DNA of 41,849 bases, taken from contig JANQRJ010000078.1 in NCBI GenBank assembly GCA_028284635.1, positions 1 to 41,849 on the forward strand, written 5' to 3'. The translations under genes and the position numbers were made by a program. The DNA comes from Pelagicoccus sp. (GTDB taxonomy: Bacteria > Verrucomicrobiota > Verrucomicrobiia > Opitutales > Opitutaceae). The notes below the pieces were generated by a model. The model was given only the letters and a program-made list of their open reading frames with translations. It was not told the origin of the DNA and made no database searches. Each line of letters begins with the position of its first letter. Position 1 is the first letter of the stretch. Of this stretch, positions 7,827 to 17,600 are shown piece after piece.

Positions 7827-8045
7827 ATGCAACCAGTGCGCAACTTCAAGCCGAAGCCGCGGCTGGTCGATAGCAAGAGTATGCAAAAGCTCTGCATCTT
7901 CGTGGGCATGACCACCTTCAGCTATCTCGGCTGGTGGGCAGGCAGCCAGTTTGGCGGGGTGATGACCGCCTTTTTCACCAGTGGACTGCTCTCTCTGATA
8001 GGAGTCTGGGCCGGCTGGTGGAGCTTTCGGCGGTTCTTCTACTAG
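7827..8045 (+). CDS. Small two-helix membrane protein, unknown
   Basis: A 72-codon frame with a basic N-terminus (VRNFKPKPRLVDSKS) and two hydrophobic stretches (about residues 22-40 and 44-62) rich in Gly and Trp (YLGWWAGSQFGG, GVWAGWWSFRRFF). A second Met at codon 19 (7881) is an alternative start. It is not a shadow of another gene, since no other frame here makes sense. No family is recognised. It is divergent from the toxin gene and is followed directly by a REP pair, a common position just after a gene's 3' end in this window. Confidence 0.5.
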   Translation: MQPVRNFKPKPRLVDSKSMQKLCIFVGMTTFSYLGWWAGSQFGGVMTAFFTSGLLSLIGVWAGWWSFRRFFY

Positions 8046-8051
8046 GCTGAC

Positions 8052-8197
8052 GTAGCGCGGAGCTTCAGCTACAAGCCCGCGTCCGCGTTGTTTCTTATCC
8101 TCATCATCTTCTTCATCCTCATCTTTATCCTGGGATGAAGATGAGGAAGGGGAATGATGAGGGCGAATCGCGGACGCGGGCTGAAGCTCCGCGCTAC
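8052..8197. repeat. REP pair, GTAG-CGCGGAGC family, with CATC-rich spacer hairpin
   Basis: Left copy GTAG 8052-8055 and right inverted copy ending CTAC 8194-8197. The left arm has a small extra insertion (TACAAG) inside the hairpin. The spacer (about 8096-8161) is itself a hairpin built of CATC/GATG units (CCTCATCAT against ATGATGAGG). A closely similar spacer, in opposite orientation, is inside the REP pair at 23.9 kb, which belongs to another REP family. Confidence 0.82.
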
Positions 8198-8203
8198 GGC
8201 TTG

Positions 8204-9163
8204 CTACTTGCCGTCGATGGACTTGAGGAACTTGAACAGATCGCTGTCGGTAGTGAGCACGAGGGTGGTGTCGCCTTCGAGCATGGTTTCGTAGGCCTCG
8301 AGCGACTTGAGGAAGCGGTAGAATTCCACCGCGTCATCAGACTGGTTGTAGGCGGCGGAATAGATCTCCGTAGCTCGAGCGTCAGCCTTGCCGCGGATCT
8401 CTAGCACGGTTCGGTAGGCCTCGGACTCGATCTGCTGGAGGTCGCGCTCGCGACGGCCGCTGATCTTGGCAGCCTCGCCTTGACCTTCCGAACGAAAGCG
8501 GGCGGCGATCTGCTGACGCTCGGAGATCATGCGCTGGAAGATGCTGCGCTGTACGCTGTCGTGATAATTGATCCGCTTGAAGCGCACGTCGAGCAGCTCG
8601 ATGCCGAAGCCTTCGAGGTCGGCCCGGGCGGACCCGAAGATCTCTTCCTCGATGGCCACGCGGCCCTTTGCAATATCGGGCAGCTTGCCGAAGCTTTCGG
8701 TGTCCGCCGCAACGCTTTCGTCAATGGCGGGTTCGCGGCCCTTGGTCGAGCGTACGACTTCGACCAGATCGTGCTTGGCTATGGCGCTCAGAGTGGCGGA
8801 GCGCAGGATGTCGTTCAGGCGGGACTGGGCTCGACGCTCAGAGCGCAGCCGCAGGAAGAACTGCTTGGGGTCGGCGATCTTCCAGCGGGCGAAGGTGTCG
8901 ACCTCGATGAAGGTCTTGTCTTTGGTCGGCATCTCGGTGGCCTGGCCATCCCAGTCGAGTATCCGTCTTTCAATTACGTGAGGCTTCTGGATGAAGGGAA
9001 TCTTGAAGTGCAGTCCGGCCTCGGTGACCGGTTCGCCCACGACTTCTCCGAATTGGGTGAGGATGACCTGTTCGGTCTCATTGACGGTGAAGAAGGAGTT
9101 GTATGCGACAACTGCTGCGGCGAGCAGTATGATAAGAGAGGAAATAGCGGCTGTTTGCTTCAT
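8204..9163 (-). CDS. hflC: HflC, SPFH-domain modulator of FtsH
   Basis: A 319-residue membrane protein with one N-terminal helix (about 7-25), then the SPFH/Band 7 domain (VNETEQVILTQFGEVVG onward) and a long helical segment (SERQQIAARFRSEGQGEAAKI, with RERDLQQIESEAYRTV). HflC and HflK form a large periplasmic-facing cage around the FtsH protease and tune membrane-protein turnover. The motif order, RSEGQGEA and the FYRFLKSLEAYE stretch are diagnostic of HflC. It lies downstream of hflK with 24 bp between the genes, as in most bacteria. Confidence 0.92.
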   Translation of the reverse strand: MKQTAAISSLIILLAAAVVAYNSFFTVNETEQVILTQFGEVVGEPVTEAGLHFKIPFIQKPHVIERRILDWDGQATEMPTKDKTFIEVDTFARWKIADPKQFFLRLRSERRAQSRLNDILRSATLSAIAKHDLVEVVRSTKGREPAIDESVAADTESFGKLPDIAKGRVAIEEEIFGSARADLEGFGIELLDVRFKRINYHDSVQRSIFQRMISERQQIAARFRSEGQGEAAKISGRRERDLQQIESEAYRTVLEIRGKADARATEIYSAAYNQSDDAVEFYRFLKSLEAYETMLEGDTTLVLTTDSDLFKFLKSIDGK

Positions 9164-9187
9164 GTTGGCTGTCTCTGGTAGCTTTTT

Positions 9188-10171
9188 CTAGTTTTGGGGC
9201 TGAAGCTGCAGCAGGGGCAGCACAGAGCTGGCTTCGCTGTCCAGCACGACCTTCTTGTCTATCCCGGAGACGACGTCCTGCATCGTTTCGAGATACATGC
9301 GCGTCTTGGTGACATCGGAAGCTTTGACGTATTCCTCGAGCAGGGCCCGGAAGCGGGCGACATTGCCCTCGGCTTCGTTGACGCGCTTGAGAGCGTAGCC
9401 TTCGGCAGCCTGGATGGACTGCTCGGCCTGGCCTCGGGCTCGCGGGATGACTTTGTTGTACTCGCCGTTGGCGAGATTGATAAGGTTCTCGCGCTCCTGC
9501 TGGGCTTGATTGACTTCGTTGAAGGAGGGACGCACCTGCTCGGGGGGATTGACGTTCTGCAGCTCGACGCGGTCTATGCGAAGACCGAGCTCGTAGCGGT
9601 CGACCAGCTCCTGCATCTTTTCCAGGGCTACGACCGCGATCTCCTGACGGCCGACGGTGATGACCTCGTCCACGGTTCGGTCGCCCACCACGGTACGCAT
9701 GACGGATTCGGAGATGTCGCGCAGGGTGTCCTTGGGATCGCGCACCTCGAAGAGAAACTGTTTCGGATCCTGGATGCGGTACTGCACGATCCACTCCACG
9801 GTGGCGGCGTTCAGGTCGCCGGTCACCATGCTGCGCTCCATAGCTTGCTCGTTCCGGCTGGGCGAATACTGGTTGGGGTCGGTCGCCCCGGCAGTGCCGA
9901 AGCCGAATTCCTGCTTGAGCTGGCGCTGCACGGTGACCACCGAGACCGTATCGATGCCGAAGGGCAGCTTGAAGCGCAGGCCCGGCTCGACGGTGTCGAT
10001 GTACTTTCCGAAGCGAAGAACGACGCCCTGAGACTCGGCAGGGACAGTGTAGACGCTAGTGATGCCGGCCCAGACGAGCGCCACGATCGCGACAATGCCG
10101 AAGGTTCCGGAAAAGGAGCCCTTCATGTTTCGCAGATTGTCGGGGATATTGATTTCGATTCGATCTGACAT
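9188..10171 (-). CDS. hflK: HflK, SPFH-domain modulator of FtsH
   Basis: A 327-residue protein from the ATG at 10171; an upstream in-frame start at 10210 would add residues unlike the family. After a short cytoplasmic part and a membrane helix (GTFGIVAIVALVWAGITSVY), the Band 7 domain opens with VPAESQGVVLRFGKY. It contains the HflK-typical RDPKDTLRDISESVMRTVVG, LQNVNPPEQVRPSFNEV and the RARGQAEQSIQAAEGYALKR helix. The Gly/Pro-rich N-terminal region of enterobacterial HflK is missing, which is common outside gamma-proteobacteria. It is the first gene of the hflKC pair. A hairpin repeat separates it from opgH upstream. Confidence 0.92.
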   Translation of the reverse strand: MSDRIEINIPDNLRNMKGSFSGTFGIVAIVALVWAGITSVYTVPAESQGVVLRFGKYIDTVEPGLRFKLPFGIDTVSVVTVQRQLKQEFGFGTAGATDPNQYSPSRNEQAMERSMVTGDLNAATVEWIVQYRIQDPKQFLFEVRDPKDTLRDISESVMRTVVGDRTVDEVITVGRQEIAVVALEKMQELVDRYELGLRIDRVELQNVNPPEQVRPSFNEVNQAQQERENLINLANGEYNKVIPRARGQAEQSIQAAEGYALKRVNEAEGNVARFRALLEEYVKASDVTKTRMYLETMQDVVSGIDKKVVLDSEASSVLPLLQLQPQN

Positions 10172-10221
10172 AGTAGGCCGTATCGTCCAGTCGGTCTTCG
10201 CGCGGGGCAACGCTAATCGGC

Positions 10222-10303
10222 ATCTTCATCTGCTTCTGCTTCCGCTTCTTCATCCCCTTCCTTCTTTTTAGAAGAAGATGAAGAAGTAGAAGCAGATGAA
10301 GAT
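10222..10303. repeat. Inverted repeat of GATGAAG/CTTCATC units
   Basis: Arms ATCTTCATCTGCTTCTGCTTC (10222-10242) and its inverse at 10283-10303, with one mismatch and an A/G-rich versus T/C-rich loop. It ends 3 bp from the opgH stop and precedes hflK. It resembles the CATC-rich spacers of the REP pairs at 8.1 and 23.9 kb but has no REP arms. It may end opgH transcription. Confidence 0.6.
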
Positions 10304-10305
10304 TG

Positions 10306-12390
10306 TTACGCGACTTGGACGTAGCGGCGGAAGAAGGGAGCCCAGGCGGGATCCAGCTGAGACGGATCGAGCGTCCAGGCGAGGCGATGGGCTTCGAGCA
10401 TCGCATCGGGATTGGAAAGCAGGGACTTCCGCTCGTCCTCATTCAGGGCTTGCGGGCCTTCCAAAAGAAACATCAGACCGAGGTGTTCGGCGTTGCCCTC
10501 CGGGGGACTGGCATCTGCCACGGCCTCCCGAGCAAGGGTGGCTCGGATGGCATTGACGTAGGGATCGACGACCGCGTTCATAATGGCCGCTTCCTCTCCT
10601 TCGTTTTCGAAAAGCCAGTTCGTCGTCGTCAGAGTTTCCGCGAAGGCTTCCGTATCGACGAGCTCGCGAGCGGGATCTATTTCCTCGGGCGTAACCAAAA
10701 TCATCATACGCTTGAGCCGCTGGCCGAGCGAGGGCTTGCTGAAGGCCCAGGAGACTAGGGGCGAGATCGCGAGCGAACCACTCACCGGCAGCATCCAGAA
10801 AAGAAACCAGGGACTCACTTGGGCCGCCAACAGCGTAGCCACGATCCCGATCAAACTGTGAACGCCGTGCTCCGCGAGGGCATCTCTCAGTCGCAGTCCG
10901 TCGCCCGCCGAACGATTCTGCGTGGTCCAGCCGACCCCTTTTCCAAAGGCGGTGAAGAGCACGAACTTCGCGTGATAAAGCATCATGACCGGAGCGATCA
11001 AGGCGGAGCAGAGCGACTCGAGAAACGTGCCGAGCAGACAGCTAAGCATGCCGCCGAAGCGGGCAGCCCGCCCCCTACTCGAAAGCGCATCCAACAAGGC
11101 CAGGATCTTGGGCAGAAAAAGCAGGCTGAGGGTTATCGCCGCCACCAGCAGCGAATGCTGGGCCAGAGGCAGCTCGAAGAGCTTGCCGATGCCATGAGTG
11201 GGCAGAACCGAAAGATTGCTGCGCACGCGGTTGAAGACCATGATCCCGCCGAGCACCAGGAAGCAGGCCCATAGCAGCGAGGAGGCGTAGCCCATGATGC
11301 CGTTGGCCAGATGCAGGCGGCTGGCAAAGGTGAGCCCGCGCGAGAATAGCAGCCAGAAGTGCTGCATGTTTCCCTGGCACCACCGACGGTCGCGCTTGGC
11401 ATGCTCGATGACGTCCTGCGGACACTCCTCGTAGCTGCCTTCCAGATCGTGAGCCAAGCGTACCTCGAAACCGGCCCGCTGCATGAGAGCGGCCTCCACG
11501 AAGTCATGGCTTAGGATCTTGCCGCCAAACGGCTCCCGGCCAGGCAAGTCCGGCAGAGCGCAATGTTCCATGAAAGGAGCCAAGCGGATAATCGCGTTGT
11601 GGCCCCAGTAGTTGCCCTGCCCGCCTTGCCAGAAGTTCAGCCCCGAGCAGAAGACCGGCCCGTAGAAATGGTTGGAAAACTGCTGCAGCCGTCCCCAGAA
11701 GGACTCGGCGTAGACGATTTTCGGGGCGGTCTGCAGGATGCCGTAGCGTGGATTCGCCTCCATGCGACGATAGAGCTCGAGAATAGTATCCCCAGAGAGG
11801 ATACTGTCCGCATCGAGAGTGATCATGTAGCGGTAACGCGGTCCCCAGCTTTCGCAAAACTCCAGCAGATTGCCTGCCTTCTTGTCCGTATTCACTAAAC
11901 GGCGACGGTAGTTGATGCGGCCAAAGGCACCTAGATCGCGGCAAAGCGTAGCCCAGATGTGCTCTTCCTCCAGCCAGCGTTCCGGCTTGGTCGAGTCACT
12001 CAGTACGAAGAAATCGAATACATCCGAAGCTCCCGTACGCACCAGGGACTCGTACATCGTCTTGAGCCCGGCAAAGACGCGACGCGGGTCCTCGTTGTAG
12101 ACCGGCAAGACGATGGCAACGCTGCCGGGGTTCTCGTCGAGCTCCCGACCCGCATCGCGATCGCGCCGCCCGAAGCGACGTTCGCAGAAGCCAATCAAAG
12201 CATGGGTTGCGCCCCAGGCGATATTCCAGTTCAGCACGGCAAACAGGGCCGTCAACGGAAGAAGCCCTGGCACGATTCCGGACCGCCAAAGCAGATTGCC
12301 AAACAGGATAGTCGGCACCGCAGTGAACAGCACCGAAACCATAAAGAACAGCAGGCGCTGCAAATCGAAAAAGACTTTCAGACCTTTCAT
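10306..12390 (-). CDS. opgH: Glucans biosynthesis glucosyltransferase H
   Basis: A 694-residue inner-membrane family 2 glycosyltransferase that makes and exports the beta-1,2-linked backbone of osmoregulated periplasmic glucans. Two N-terminal helices precede the catalytic domain, which shows VLPVYNEDPRRVFAGL, the DxD-type LDADSIL, the OpgH motif FWQGGQGNYWGHNAIIR, HDFVEAAL and the acceptor/product motif RDRRWCQGN. Further helices and the C-terminal LVTPEEIDPARELVDT follow. Enterobacterial OpgH has about 850 residues; the missing part is its long cytoplasmic N-terminus. The separate upstream gene at 12397-12972 may replace that part. It belongs to an opgG-X-opgH operon with a 6-bp gap to X. 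Confidence 0.93.
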   Translation of the reverse strand: MKGLKVFFDLQRLLFFMVSVLFTAVPTILFGNLLWRSGIVPGLLPLTALFAVLNWNIAWGATHALIGFCERRFGRRDRDAGRELDENPGSVAIVLPVYNEDPRRVFAGLKTMYESLVRTGASDVFDFFVLSDSTKPERWLEEEHIWATLCRDLGAFGRINYRRRLVNTDKKAGNLLEFCESWGPRYRYMITLDADSILSGDTILELYRRMEANPRYGILQTAPKIVYAESFWGRLQQFSNHFYGPVFCSGLNFWQGGQGNYWGHNAIIRLAPFMEHCALPDLPGREPFGGKILSHDFVEAALMQRAGFEVRLAHDLEGSYEECPQDVIEHAKRDRRWCQGNMQHFWLLFSRGLTFASRLHLANGIMGYASSLLWACFLVLGGIMVFNRVRSNLSVLPTHGIGKLFELPLAQHSLLVAAITLSLLFLPKILALLDALSSRGRAARFGGMLSCLLGTFLESLCSALIAPVMMLYHAKFVLFTAFGKGVGWTTQNRSAGDGLRLRDALAEHGVHSLIGIVATLLAAQVSPWFLFWMLPVSGSLAISPLVSWAFSKPSLGQRLKRMMILVTPEEIDPARELVDTEAFAETLTTTNWLFENEGEEAAIMNAVVDPYVNAIRATLAREAVADASPPEGNAEHLGLMFLLEGPQALNEDERKSLLSNPDAMLEAHRLAWTLDPSQLDPAWAPFFRRYVQVA

Positions 12391-12396
12391 TGCGTT

Positions 12397-12972
12397 CTAA
12401 TGCAGGAGGTAGAGGATCAGGCCGATCACCCCAATGTAGGAAGCCCAAACCAGCAAGGCGCCTATGATCGGCCAGCGATCGATGACCCGCCACGTCTCGC
12501 CCGCCACGGCGGAGACCGGACCGAGATCGATATCGCGCGGGGTCATGCTCGTCTTGCGAAACTCCGGTCCGGTGCGCAGGTAGGAGGAACGGATCGCAGA
12601 GAGGAAGGCGGACGGCCACGGCCCGGCTTGCAGAAACTCGTTTTGCCAACGCGTCGGCAGGTCTGCCAGGAAAAGGGCAAGTCGCCCGCGCGACGCCACC
12701 TCCGACGTATCTACCCCAGCCGCCTCGAGCACGTCCTCGAACCAATCCTCGACCACTCGGTTCGCCTCCTCCATGGCAGCAACCGTCGGGCGGAGATTGG
12801 CATCGGCCGTCAGGCGCTTCGACGCCCGAGAAAGCACCAGGGCCACGAGCTGGCTTAGCAGCAGGCGATTTTGGATACGCAACGCAAAGAAGTAGCTTTC
12901 GACCCGAGCGTAGGCATCGCTCCAGTCGACGAAGCTGTCGGAGCGCGGCGCTATAAATCGGCGAGTGTCCAT
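12397..12972 (-). CDS. Unrecognised membrane-anchored protein between opgG and opgH
   Basis: A 191-residue protein from the ATG at 12972. This start overlaps the opgG stop by 22 bp; starts further upstream lie deep inside opgG. Roughly 165 mostly helical residues (YFFALRIQNRLLLSQLVALV, then EEANRVVEDWFEDVLEAAGV and a segment LFLADLPTRWQNEFLQ) precede one C-terminal membrane helix (IIGALLVWASYIGVIGLILYLL). I recognise no family. Its place between the two glucan genes and the short N-terminus of the downstream OpgH suggest it could supply the cytoplasmic N-terminal part of OpgH as a separate polypeptide, or be a new assembly partner. This is inference from context only. Confidence 0.72.
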   Translation of the reverse strand: MDTRRFIAPRSDSFVDWSDAYARVESYFFALRIQNRLLLSQLVALVLSRASKRLTADANLRPTVAAMEEANRVVEDWFEDVLEAAGVDTSEVASRGRLALFLADLPTRWQNEFLQAGPWPSAFLSAIRSSYLRTGPEFRKTSMTPRDIDLGPVSAVAGETWRVIDRWPIIGALLVWASYIGVIGLILYLLH

Positions 12973-14519
12973 TGGTAGGCCCAGATTTCCGAAGAACTCC
13001 CATCCTCGAACATCAATTGGCAGCGCATCTCCACCGGCAAGTCGGTCGGCTTGACCGAGTTGACCCGCAAGGTAGCCCGCCAAGTCCGCGCGTAGGGATT
13101 CCAAACCACTTGCTTGTCCACGATGGCGGAAGGCCCCTCCATAGCCGCGACAAGCGACGGCTCGCCCACGCCATCCGGCCCGCCCGCGAAGTCCACCACG
13201 AGAATATGGGTGCCGGGATAGGAATGGCTTTCGCCGATACGCGTGGCCACCACCCGAGCCGGCGGATAGTCGCGCGGCGCGGCGACGGAACTCCAGTGAA
13301 GCGTGTATTCGAATTCCAACGACGCGCCTTTCTCAGGCAGGACAGCCGGCTCCCAGTAGGCCACGATGTTGTCCTGAAATTCGTCTCTGGTCGGCAACTC
13401 GATCAGCTTTACGAAGCCCGGGCCCCAATCGCCCTTCGCCTCGACCCACACTGAGGCGCGACGATGGTAGAGCGCCTCCATGTCCTGATAGCTTTCGAAG
13501 TCCCGGTCTCGCTGCATCAATCCAAAACCTTCGAACTGGCTGACCTGGAAGTAGGACAGGCGAGTCTGGTCATCCAGATCCAGAGCCCGCCAGACAGGCA
13601 TCGAGCCACGCTCGAGCACCACCAAGCCATCTGAATCGTGCACTTCCGGCCGATAGTCTATCTCGAAGGCGGGACGGTTCTCCCCACGCCAGAACATGCT
13701 GGTCAGCGGAGCCACTCCGAAGCTCTCCACTTCCTCGCGCATGAAGAAACGCGCCCTCACGTCCATAGTCGTCTCCGGGCCCGGTCGGATCACAAACTCG
13801 AAAGCCCCCGTCACACTCGGGCCCTCCAGCAAGGCAAACATCCGCAGATCTCGGGAATTGGCCAACGGCTTGCCCAGCCAGAATTCCGTGAAACGCGGAA
13901 ACTCCTCCGCGCTAGCCATCCCGGAATCGATCGCCACTCCCCGGGCCGAAGTGCCGTAGGTCTGGTCGTAACCCGTTCCCCGAAAATAGCTCGCCCCCAG
14001 AAAAGAGGCGACTTCGCGATACTCCCCCTCGTTGCCCACCGAGGACGAGAGCCGAAAGCCGGTGAAATCCAGGCCGGAAGGAAGCGATTCCTCGACCGCC
14101 GGATCGCCGTAGTGGAAGAAGCTGCTCGAGAAAGGCACGTTTTGCTCGTGCGTCGGCGTAAACTCCCGAATCTTCACCCGATCCGAATGCAGAAAGCCCG
14201 GATGGAAGAAGCCGAGACCGAAAGGCAAACCCTCCGAGCGCCAGAGGTAGCTGTCATGCTTGAAGCCTATCTTGAAATAGTCGTCGTAGCTGAGCTGCTT
14301 CAACGCTTCCGGCTGGGGCCTGGGCTCGCGGTAGGCTTCCTGCGAAAGCTCGAAGGCGATCTCGGAAACGCTCTCGAAGGTCACCTCGACTCGCCGCTGG
14401 GCGTCCACCGACGTGCAGCCGGCTAGCGACAAGGCGCAAGAGACGCCAAGCATGGTCCGAGAAAGCCCCAGACGCAGGACGCGATCGAGGGACGGATTGC
14501 GGGAACGAGGATACGGCAT
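12951..14519 (-). CDS. opgG: Glucan biosynthesis protein G/D, predicted lipoprotein
   Basis: A 522-residue periplasmic OpgG/OpgD-type protein that shapes or branches the glucans made by OpgH. Family landmarks include KQLSYDDYFKIGFKHDSYLW, FHPGFLHSDRVKI, GASYFRGTGYDQTYGTSARG, FPRFTEFWLGKP and the C-terminal beta-sandwich (WRATLRVNSVKPTDLPVEMR). The signal peptide ends in a lipobox, LAGC, with Cys35, so the mature protein is probably lipid-anchored; the enterobacterial protein is soluble. It is the first gene of the operon, starting 85 bp from the end of the protease gene's coding strand, with only an AT-richer leader between. Confidence 0.92.
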   Translation of the reverse strand: MPYPRSRNPSLDRVLRLGLSRTMLGVSCALSLAGCTSVDAQRRVEVTFESVSEIAFELSQEAYREPRPQPEALKQLSYDDYFKIGFKHDSYLWRSEGLPFGLGFFHPGFLHSDRVKIREFTPTHEQNVPFSSSFFHYGDPAVEESLPSGLDFTGFRLSSSVGNEGEYREVASFLGASYFRGTGYDQTYGTSARGVAIDSGMASAEEFPRFTEFWLGKPLANSRDLRMFALLEGPSVTGAFEFVIRPGPETTMDVRARFFMREEVESFGVAPLTSMFWRGENRPAFEIDYRPEVHDSDGLVVLERGSMPVWRALDLDDQTRLSYFQVSQFEGFGLMQRDRDFESYQDMEALYHRRASVWVEAKGDWGPGFVKLIELPTRDEFQDNIVAYWEPAVLPEKGASLEFEYTLHWSSVAAPRDYPPARVVATRIGESHSYPGTHILVVDFAGGPDGVGEPSLVAAMEGPSAIVDKQVVWNPYARTWRATLRVNSVKPTDLPVEMRCQLMFEDGSSSEIWAYQWTLADL

Positions 14520-14604
14520 AAAGGAGCGAGAGGAGGTTTTGATCTGAGAAGCTATACGCGATCCTTAACCGACAATAGGTTGAATTGTTCCGCTCAGGCC
14601 AGCT

Positions 14605-17600
14605 CTATTCTGCCCCCCCCAAGTAGTACACCCCCAGACGTACGTACAGAGGCGAAACCACTAGCTCGGGCCCCACGACATAACTCAGCGAAACCTCGAA
14701 GCCCGACTCGCCGGGACCCTCCGTACGAGTGGTACGCAGTGGGAACCATTCCACGAGATCCTGGCTTATCTCCAAGCCAAACGCCACATCCCTAGCTCCC
14801 GGCCGCGCCGGAAATCTCGCCTCGAAACGAGCCCCGTCCCCCACATCAACCAGCCGCGCCTCGGGCAAAGCGCTCGGAGCAAACGGACTCAAGCCCAAGC
14901 CGTATTCCACGAAATTCGCCAGACCGTCGCCATCCGAGTCGCCATCCCAGGCCACCTGCTCCGCACTCAAGCCTGCCCCATCGAATACCACGTCTGCCCA
15001 ATCCCCGTAGTCCAACACTCCATCGCCAAAAAACCGAATCCCATCGACCCAGCCCTGCCCCGCGCTCTCCGCCGGACGATCGAAATTGATCAGCCTCACC
15101 TCAAGCTCGTGAAGCTGGTCGTCCGTCACGTCGACCGAAACCTTCACCCAGTCGCTGCTCCCATACAAACCGTTGATCTGCCGCCCGTCGCCATAGAGAA
15201 ACAGGCGATCGGAATTCGTCGGGGTCGCCAGCTTCCAAAAGAACTCCACTCGACCCGGTCCTCTCACCATCCAACGCAACTTCGAATCCTGGTCCGGGCC
15301 CAAGGACTTCGCCGTCAACGACGCCTCGCCCACGCGAGAAATCTCCGTCTCCACCTCCCACAAGCCGTCCCCCGAAGTCCAGAGCGCCGAGCCTGGCAGT
15401 CCAACCGCAGCCCCAAACTCCGGTCCCAAACGCTCCAGTCTCGCAACGCCCGAAACGCTCTCCTCAAACGCGTTGCGCGTCCGCAACGCGTATCCGCCCA
15501 GCGACGACAAACCAATTCCCACCCCAGGCAAAACCGACTCTGAAGACCAATCGCCAATCGGCTCCGACTCGAAAGACCAGCGAAACTCCATCGGCTCCGC
15601 CCCCACCATATCCGCATCGAACTCCGCCACGCCGCCCCAATAGTCTGCCACCGACTCCGGCTCCTCGTAGGCCACCGGAGAACGCAACACCCGTATCGAA
15701 TCGAGCCATACCTGTATCGGCTCCAAGCTGCCGACAGACAAGCGTCCCACCGTCCAGCTCACCGAACTGTTTCCCGCCCGGCCCAAGGGCAAAACCACCT
15801 CTACCCAGTCCGCATCGTCCCAAAACACTCGCGACTTGCCGCCCGACTCCGTCACCCGCACCCGTCCCGTTCCGCTCAAGCCGACCGCTTTCAAGCGAAA
15901 CGCCACCGCCAGCCGCTCCTCGCTCTCGAAGCTCAAATCGAGCGTCAGCGTCGAAAGCGGATCGTCCGGACCGACCGTCAACGACAAAGCATCGCCCCCC
16001 ACGAACGAATCGTCCAACACCGGCAGCCAAAACGCCCCGCTCTGGCGAAACGAACCCTGCTCCACCTCCACCGCGCCATAGAAGCCGCCGATCACCGTCA
16101 ACGCAGCCGATTGCGAAAAAACCGACGCTCCCGAAACGTCCGTCACCAGACATCTGTATTCGCCCTCCAATGACGAATCGACCTCGGTCAGGCTCAACGA
16201 GCTCGCAGTCGCGCCTGCCAGAATCTCCTCGCCCCGATACCACTGGTAGCTCAGCTCCGAAATCCCCAAGGCCTGGATCGAAAAGCTGGCCGGACTGCCC
16301 TCGATCGCCGTAACGGGAGTCGGCTGTCGGCTCACCACAGGTCCGGATTCCAGCGAGATGTCGCCCAGAACCGCGAACCCCAAAGCCGCCGTCGCTCCCG
16401 AGCTTGGCCGATACGTCCAACGAAAGACATGCGAACCCGCCCCGATCGAGACCGCCTCCCGCGAGAATACCGGCTCCGCCACTGCCGGGCCAAACGTCCG
16501 GCCCGACCAAACCGTGGAGCCGTCTTCGCTCAAGACCAAAACCGGACAGCAGCTCGTATCCTGTATCCGCCAATCGAATACCAAAGTCGCAGGACCCTCC
16601 GCCACGATCTCGAGCCAAGACTCCCCATTCGCACCCACCGATCCGCTACGCAGATCGTAGCCACCGCCAGCCCCAGGCGTCACGATCCACGGATCGCCAG
16701 GATCCATCTGCAAAATCAGGCTGCCATCGCCAATCAGCTCCCCCACGTCCTCCACTACCTCGACCTCCACAGGCACGCTCGCAGTCACGCCAAACGCATT
16801 GCTCACCTCAACTCGGTAGCTCCCCACATCCGAAAGATCCGCTGTCCCCAAATCCAGCTCCGTTCCCGTCTCGCCCGGCAGCGCCGTCGCCCCCTTGAAC
16901 CATTGGTAGCCAAGCGTTCCCGCGCCAAAAGCATCCGCCCGCAGCGTAACGGGATCTCCCAACTCGTAGACCCGCGACTCCGGCGAAGCGTACAAAACCG
17001 GCTCCGGCAGAACCTCGAAATCGTCCAGCCACAAAATCGCCCCATGCCCATAAGTGTACACGATCGAGACCTCGTGACTGCCCTCGCCCAGCCGCGCAAA
17101 CTGCCGCTGCCAGTCAGCCGTGCTGCTCAAGATCCCGACCGGATTCGAATCGACGAATAGCCGCGCCGCGCCAAAGCCCAGCGAATCCTCCTGCTTCCAA
17201 CGCCAAGCAAGATTCCCCGGTCCCTCAACCGTAGCAGTCAAACTCGCCACCTCGAAAAAGCCGCCCGCAAAAGCCGAACTCTGCAAGGCATCCACCCCAT
17301 CGTAGGTCACTACCGACTGGGAAAAGAAGTGCCCTCCGCCGCCAAGCTCCCATGCCACGCCGTCCAGATCCAGAGCCTCGTCGACGCCCGTCAAGACCAA
17401 AGCCTCGGCCGAAGCGCTGCGAGCTTCGCCCACTCCATTGCGGGCCTCCAAACGATAGCTGCCAGAGTCTTCGGCCGCAGCTTCCGGAACAACCAAAGTC
17501 CGTTCCGTCGCGCCTACGAGCGCCACGTCGTCCTTGAACCACTGATACAGCATAGGCAGCGATCCCTCCGCCACTCCAGAAAGGCGAAGTTCCTCCCCCG

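Noticed and set aside
15464-16618. 384-codon minus-strand frame rich in Gly and Arg
   Set aside because: Alternative frame of the subtilase gene; composition is that of frame-shifted GC-rich DNA.
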